This document shows positions 1-6,100 of a DNA stretch of 6,143 nt, piece by piece. The notes below the pieces were generated by a model, which was given only the letters and a program-made list of their open reading frames with translations, did not search any database and was not told the DNA's origin. The stretch comes from Desulfurococcales archaeon (GTDB taxonomy: Archaea > Thermoproteota > Thermoprotei_A > Sulfolobales > Desulfurococcaceae). How positions within the stretch are numbered: position 1 is the first letter of the stretch; each line of letters starts with the position of its first letter. The translations under genes were made by a program, and so were the position numbers. The DNA lies in assembly GCA_027028805.1 (NCBI GenBank), contig JALVHX010000020.1, positions 1-6,143 of the forward strand. Direction: 5' to 3'.

Positions 1-197
1 GGCGGCGTTATTTCTAGCGTATAGTTGTTGAGGCCTGGGTGTATGGTGATGTTCTTCTCCGCGACCACTGTGTCGTTGAGTTTTGCGCGGAGAACGGCTG
101 TCGCGTTGAACATGCTACTGGATACTCTGAGGGCTATGGTGAAGGGTTCTCCCTCCACGGCCTCCTCCGGCGCCTCCAGGGATTCTATGCTTACATT
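1..197 (-). other. Protein domain: Ig/CARDB-like domain after the propeller, cut by the window edge
   Basis: Residues 1983-2047 plus two bases of the next codon. It begins N-V-S-I-E-S-L-E-A-P, a CARDB-like first strand. It continues E-G-E-P-F-T-I-A-L-R-V-S-S (1997-2009), then F-N-A-T-A-V-L-R-A-K-L-N-D and K-N-I-T-I-H-P-G-L-N-N-Y-T-L-E-I. That is the order of strands and the P-G turn seen in the N-terminal repeats, but without an N-N-G turn. Five sequons. It shows that the beta-sandwich modules resume after the propeller and that the protein continues beyond base 1. Confidence 0.6.
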
Positions 198-3100
198 TGA
201 TAATACCAGGTAGTAGAGCCCGTATGCCCAGAGGGTGTTGTTGGGTGTGCCGGCGAGATCGGCTTTCCTCCGGCTCCAGACGAGCATTGTCAGCCCGTTG
301 CTGGCCGTGTATATTGCCGGGTAGGCGTCGTCTATCCCTGTATCCCGGGTTATGTTCTCGTATACAGACTTGTTTCCGTGTAGGCTGTAGATGCATAGCC
401 CCAGGTCTCTCCCGTATAGTAGGCGGGAGCGGTTTGTTATCCACTCGTACCCTGTTATCCTCCTCGTGACCACCAGTAGCTTGTCATCCATGAGCGCCGC
501 GGCCCCGGGTACCCCGGGCCCTATATGGTGTATTGACGCGTTCCCGGAGACGGCGTCTATTATGAGGGCGTATGCATCGTCGCCCATCGCCATTACCCCT
601 ATGATCGTGTTGTTTCTGAACAATACGTCTGTGAAGACTAGCGTGGCGTTGAGGCTTATCGTGTAGACTCGTGTCCATGCGCCATCGCTGTATCTATATA
701 CATGGTATATCGTGGCGTTGCCCATGCTCTCCCGGCCCCAGAGGGCTAGGGCGAGGGATTCTCCATCGTATCCCGCGTATATGCCCAGTATAGCCTCCTC
801 GTCGACGGGCTCCCGGCCCCTGTACACCTGTACTGGCGGGCTCCAGGAGCCGGCCTCCCTTATCGTGGCGTAGACGGTGCTCCTGTTCTCGTCATCTATG
901 ACTGTCCACGCTACAACAGCTCTCCCGCCGCCGTATGCCACGCTGTACTCGTACACGTTGTCGGCCAGCTTTACCGGGGCGGTCCAGCCGCTGCCTGTGT
1001 ATTCTGTATAGTATAGTGTTATGTTGTGCAGCATTCTTAGCCCATGGGAGAGAGGTGTTCCGCTCATGTTCCATGCGTCATAGCTGTTGTGCTCCACCGC
1101 GACGACGAGGCCCAGCCTGGCGGCCGCCACGGGCTCTACGCCTACTATGTATCCGTCGAAGCTGTAGGGGAGCGTGGCTGGCTCGCTCCATGAGCCGGAT
1201 GTGTGGTTGTAGTAGCTGTACATGACGTGTTCTTCATCGTCTCCGCGCGCGATCCATGCCGCGTATATGCGGCCGCCGTGCTCGGCGATCCCCGGCTTCT
1301 CCATCGAGTACTGGGATGCCAGGGCTATGTAGGGGTATCCTAGCACGTCGTCGTAGAACATGTAGTGTGACGCGTTGACGGGGTCCCAGTTCAGCCTGAT
1401 CCATCCCCCGCTGCTCGAGGAGTATCCTAGGTCGACGCCCACGCCTATCGTGCCTGATACAGGCCTGGGCCAGTCGTTCTCGAAGGCGCCGCCGAACTTG
1501 ATGCCGAAGGAGAGGCTGTAGACTGTGCCCTGCTCGCCGTAGCCTGTCTCGAAGCCTATCTTGATGCTGGGCCATAGAAGCCCTACCGCTACTCCGCCCA
1601 CGCTTACCATGTGGTAGTCGTTGTATCCTATATTGGTCTTGAAGACTAGCTCGTCTGGTATGAACTGGTTTTCATCGTTGTCGCTTAGGTCGTAGTGGAG
1701 GCTTAGCTCTAGGTTGTTGTCTATAACGCTTCTCTCGATGAACGCTGTGGGGAAGAATAGTGCTAGGACGTCGAGTATCTCCGCTACGACCATGAGGGCT
1801 CCAGATAGCTCTGGCTGTATGGGGGCTATTATCTTGGCGAGAGACCACACGAGATCCGCTATCGTGTGGTCGCCGTATCTCGTGTTCTTGTATTTTATAT
1901 CTCCTCCTATGCTCAGCTTCACGTCTCTCAGCGCGAGCGAGCAGTCCTCGGTTACCAGGAAGGCGAGGCGGCCGCGTAGCCTTATATTGTCTATTCCCAG
2001 GCTCTTCGTGTTAGTGTATTCTATCACTTCCTCGTCGGAGGCCTGGGAGGGCGCTATGACTACGTGTCCCTTTCTCCACAGTGTCTTGGAGGTTTTTATG
2101 GTCTTGTCGAACTCGACTATTATCTGGTTGTCTGATAATATGGTTATCTTTATCCCCGACAACGGCACGGTGATCCTGTCGGTGGAGAACATGTTGAGGA
2201 TATTCCTGACGAGATCCAGGGTGTTTAGGCTCTGGTTAACCAGTGTTAGGATGCGTGCCGCCAGATATATCGTCTGCGCGGTCTCAGGGTTCACCGGGTA
2301 GAAGACTAGCCAGAGCTTTGCCAGGAGCCCGTGCATCCACGTTATAAAGGATCTCACTATGGGCGGGACCTGGATAGCGTTCAGCGTAGCCTTTATGGCC
2401 TCTAGGCCGGGCAGCTCCTTGATGATCCTGTTGATGATCCTGAACGCCGCGGTCTTCACGTTGGCTAGGAGGGAGGCGGCGTCGCCGCATGGCTGCTCCG
2501 GGGCGGGGGTTATGTCCTGGGTCGGCGGCTTGTATGCGGTGAATATAACGGATCTGGCTTCCTCGTAGCTCCTCGCCACCAGCGGTATGCGGCCCTGGCT
2601 GGCCTCTATTATTAGCTGGAAGGACGTTGATACCACGTAGTGGCCTCCGTTCATGTGCTGTGTCCTTATGCTCACCATTACCTGTGACGGGTGGCCTGTG
2701 GGGTTGAATACAAGGTCTTGTCTCAGTATATCCGTTACATCTATGACGACTGTTCCCTCGGGTATCGTGTTGTGCCACGAGTATACTAGTCTATCGTTGA
2801 GGTAGATGCGGCCGTCGTGGGGCCTCACCTCCCATCTATCGTATTGTGGGCTGAACGTTATCATTAGGTACGCGTGTATACCGGTGTCTCCGCCGGGGTC
2901 CAGGGATATAGGGATCGGTACGTCGACGTTGGGCCTGTTTGTGCAGTACCAGTCGTTTGCGCGCCCTATGGTTGTTATTGTCGTGAATGGTACTGTATAG
3001 ATATGGTATCCCTCGGGGATCGATACCGCTATGTCTATGCTCTTGGCGTAGCTCAGCGCCGCCACCTTGTTGGCGCCGGCTAGGCCGACGGAGTATATCT

Positions 3101-6100
3101 CGAGGCTCCCGGTTATCGTCACCGTCGCGTTGGGCATGCTCCATAGATCCGGTACAACGTGTATGATCATTGATTCTCCTTTCTCCAGCCGGGCATGGTT
3201 TACTGAGGGATATATGTAGGCGTACCGGGATATGTTGCCCTCAAGCCTGGCCGCTAGATCGGTTATCGTGTCGCCGTTGTTCGTTATACGGTATGTCTGT
3301 ACGAGCGTGTAGGGGGCGGTGCCGAGGTACTCTATCGTTATGTTGAAGACGGGCATCTTCACGGCCACGTTTATCTCCATGTAGTCGCTCGTGTTCGTGT
3401 CGAGGTTAACCAGGAGGGCGATCAGCTTGTAGCTTGTCCGGGAGGCGTCGGCGGCGTGTATCGCTAGGTGTAGTACGCGTGTCTCGCCGGGCTCCAGTGT
3501 AAGGGTTTCGTCGATCGAGCCTGTTCCGACGAAGTTGACCACTATATCGTTGTCGCTGTATATTATGGCGGCGTATACGCTGTGCCTGTTATAGGGGTCA
3601 TAGTTCTTTATCGTTATATTGAATACCTGGTTATAGTCTCTCTCAACGGTTATGTTCAATGTATGCGTCGTGAACGCCACTGTCCGCTTAACCCTGAAGA
3701 ACACGGGCGGTGTTGTATAGGAGCCGTATGTGTTGGATGCGTTTATAACCAATACATATGTCGCGTTCTCCTCTAGGTTGTCTATCCTGGCGGCGCCCGG
3801 CCCCGTGTAGCCCATATCGATCCTGATCCACTGGTCGCTGTCGTTTCTCCTCAGCATCACCGTTATGTTTGCGCGCGTTGTGGTGTACCAGGAGACTATG
3901 AGGGATGTGGAGGACACCGTGGACCCGTTCACAGGCGTTAATACGGCTACTATTGGTTCTCTGTGTATGGTGAGCGTTATGCTCAGGGTCTTAGTTATAT
4001 TGAACTTCTCGAGGGTTACGTCGGCGTAGAGGGTGTAGACGCCGCTCCTCGATACACGTGTCGTGTCCAGGGCGAAGCTGTATGTCCTCGCCGGGCCGGT
4101 GTATGTTGTTGTCTGCATCATCGCGGATGCGTTTCCATAGAACCTTATAGTGTAACTGTATGTCGCGTATAGGCTGGATGTTATGGCTAGGAACCCGTGT
4201 ATCACCGCCCCCATGCTGGCCTCCGTGAAGTCGACGGTTAGCGTGGCGTTGAACGCCATCGTCTTGGATACTATATATGTTGTCAGCTCGTAGCGGAACG
4301 TTATATTGTATCCCGTCGACACGTATACGTCTATTACATATCTCCCCTCGGGTATGTTCTCGGCGTCAACGGCCACGGGTATGTCGGCGGCGTCTCCCGG
4401 CTCTATGTGTACCGGGGGCGTGTATAGTGGTGTATAGTTGCCGTCCATGACGAGGATCTCGGTTATATTGGTGGGAACCGCTCCGACATTGATTATTCTG
4501 AGCGTTATGTTGCGGGTTATCTCCTTGTATACTATGTACGTTGTCCTGTAGAGCACCACGGCCACTACTGGCCGCGACTGGAAGGCGGCGGCGTTGTTGT
4601 CCTCGCGGCTCTCCACGACGCTTCCCATGGCGTCCGCCACGGCGTGGTATGTTAGGTTGCCCGGCGGCATGGCTGTTACCGTGAGGTTGAGTGTCACGGT
4701 GTCGCCGGGCCCCATGATCCCTGAGACATACTTGATCGCAACTATCTGGGAGGCGTTGTTGTAGATCGCTACCGTGAAGCTGTGGTTGAAGAGTCCACCG
4801 TTGTTCCTAACGGTGACCGTCACGTTGTATCTGGTGAAGCCGGCCACGGGGGCCTCGTTAAGGCTCACGGACTCTACGACGAGGTCGGGGTAGGGTATGT
4901 TTATGGTGAAGCTGTACCTGTTGTTGCTCGTGTTGCTCTCCCATAGAGTGGCTCCGCCTATCTCTATTTCAACGGTGTATGTGCCCGGGTCGAGGCCCGG
5001 CAGTGTGGCTGTGAGCGTCTCATCTGCGCCGGGGGCCATGACGCCGCTTATAGCTAGGGTTGCTGAGGCGTAGGGTTTCTCCCTGATCCTTATCCGGATA
5101 TATGATGAGTTGTAGAGGTATCCGTCGCCGTTGTTGGCGAGCGTTAGGGATATGTTGATGGGCATCCAGGCCCCGAGGGATCCCTCTATACCGGCCCATG
5201 TTACCTCTAGATCAGGGGCGGCGGCGTAGAATGATATTGTTCTCGCGTTGTTGGACTCGTTTATATCGCCTATCCCGGCCGTGTCTATGGAGGCCTCCAC
5301 TATGTGGCTACCCGGCTTCATATAGTATACTAGCCTGAGAACCGTCTCCTCTCCCGCGGCCAGGCCTGGGACGGTGAGGCGCCTGTAGAGGGAGCCGTCG
5401 ATGAATACTGTTACCGTGAAGCTCCTGGTCACGTTGCGCGGCCCATTGTTTCTAACACCTATCGTTATCTCCGCGGGCAACCCGCTGTTGTAGGCCTCGG
5501 CGCTCATGTTCATCATTGTTATCTCGAGATCCGCCGGGTAGACCCTGAGATTTGTCGAGGCCGTGTTGTCTCCGCGGTCCCGGTCGCCGGTCACGTTCTC
5601 CTCGTCGGCGACAACCCTTATCTCATAGTATCCTATCGGTAGCGTGTACGTGAACACGTAGCTCCGTATTTCTCCGGGGTTGAACGGTGTCTCAACTATC
5701 CTCGTGGCGAGGAGCGTGTTGTTGGCGTATACGTGGAGTGTGAACGAGGAATAGGTTGCTCCCTCGCCGGTGTTGGCCACGGTGACCTCGAGGCTTATCG
5801 TGTCGCCGGGCCCCGGCATGGCCGGCCAGTAGCCCTGGATAGATACTGTTATGTCTGGCTCGGGCACCTGGTATGTTAGCGTGTAGTTGTTGTTGCTCCT
5901 TATCCTCTCCTCGACTTCTCCATACGGGTTTATGGCGGCGTCGACCCTGTGTGTCCCGCCCTTTAGGGGGAGGTAGAGGGTGATGTTTCTCCGCCAGCCT
6001 CCAGGCATTCCTCCCAGTGTTGTCCTGAAGAACTCCTTGTTGTCGTGGAGCACTATTAGTGTGAAGGGTCTCCGCGTCTCTCCCCCGTGGTTTGCTATCT

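Noticed and set aside
115..469. Two overlapping ORFs of about 90-110 codons on opposite strands
   Set aside because: Both overlap the last propeller blades in wrong frames and show shadow-type composition; neither has a recognisable motif.
1234..1575. A 113-codon Arg/His-rich minus-strand ORF
   Set aside because: It is out of frame with the large gene and overlaps the beta unit and first propeller blade, which have sensible protein structure in the main frame.
1787..1829. Sialidase Asp-box at S1819-D-G-A-W1823
   Set aside because: The Asp-box needs S/T-x-D-x-G-x-x-W spacing. Here Ser-Asp-Gly-Ala-Trp is too short, and no catalytic Arg triad was seen, so no sialidase activity is claimed.
1714..2301. 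A 195-codon plus-strand ORF, the longest complete ORF with both start and stop
   Set aside because: It lies fully antisense to the 2047-codon gene, is out of phase with its codons, has Ser/Arg-rich composition without domain pattern, and overlaps the helical and beta block that reads well on the minus strand.
2284..2778. A 164-codon minus-strand ORF in a different frame, rich in Arg, His, Pro and Gly
   Set aside because: It is a frame-shifted reading of the sandwich, hinge and helical region. The low-complexity Arg/His/Pro composition is typical of a shadow frame.
2806..4172. Several short ORFs of 64-102 codons on both strands (for example 2836-3144 minus, 3582-3776 plus, 3963-4172 plus)
   Set aside because: All are out-of-phase shadows of the Ig-like and sandwich domains. 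Their Tyr/Val/Cys or Arg/His bias follows from reading the ATA/TAC/GTA-rich gene in another frame.
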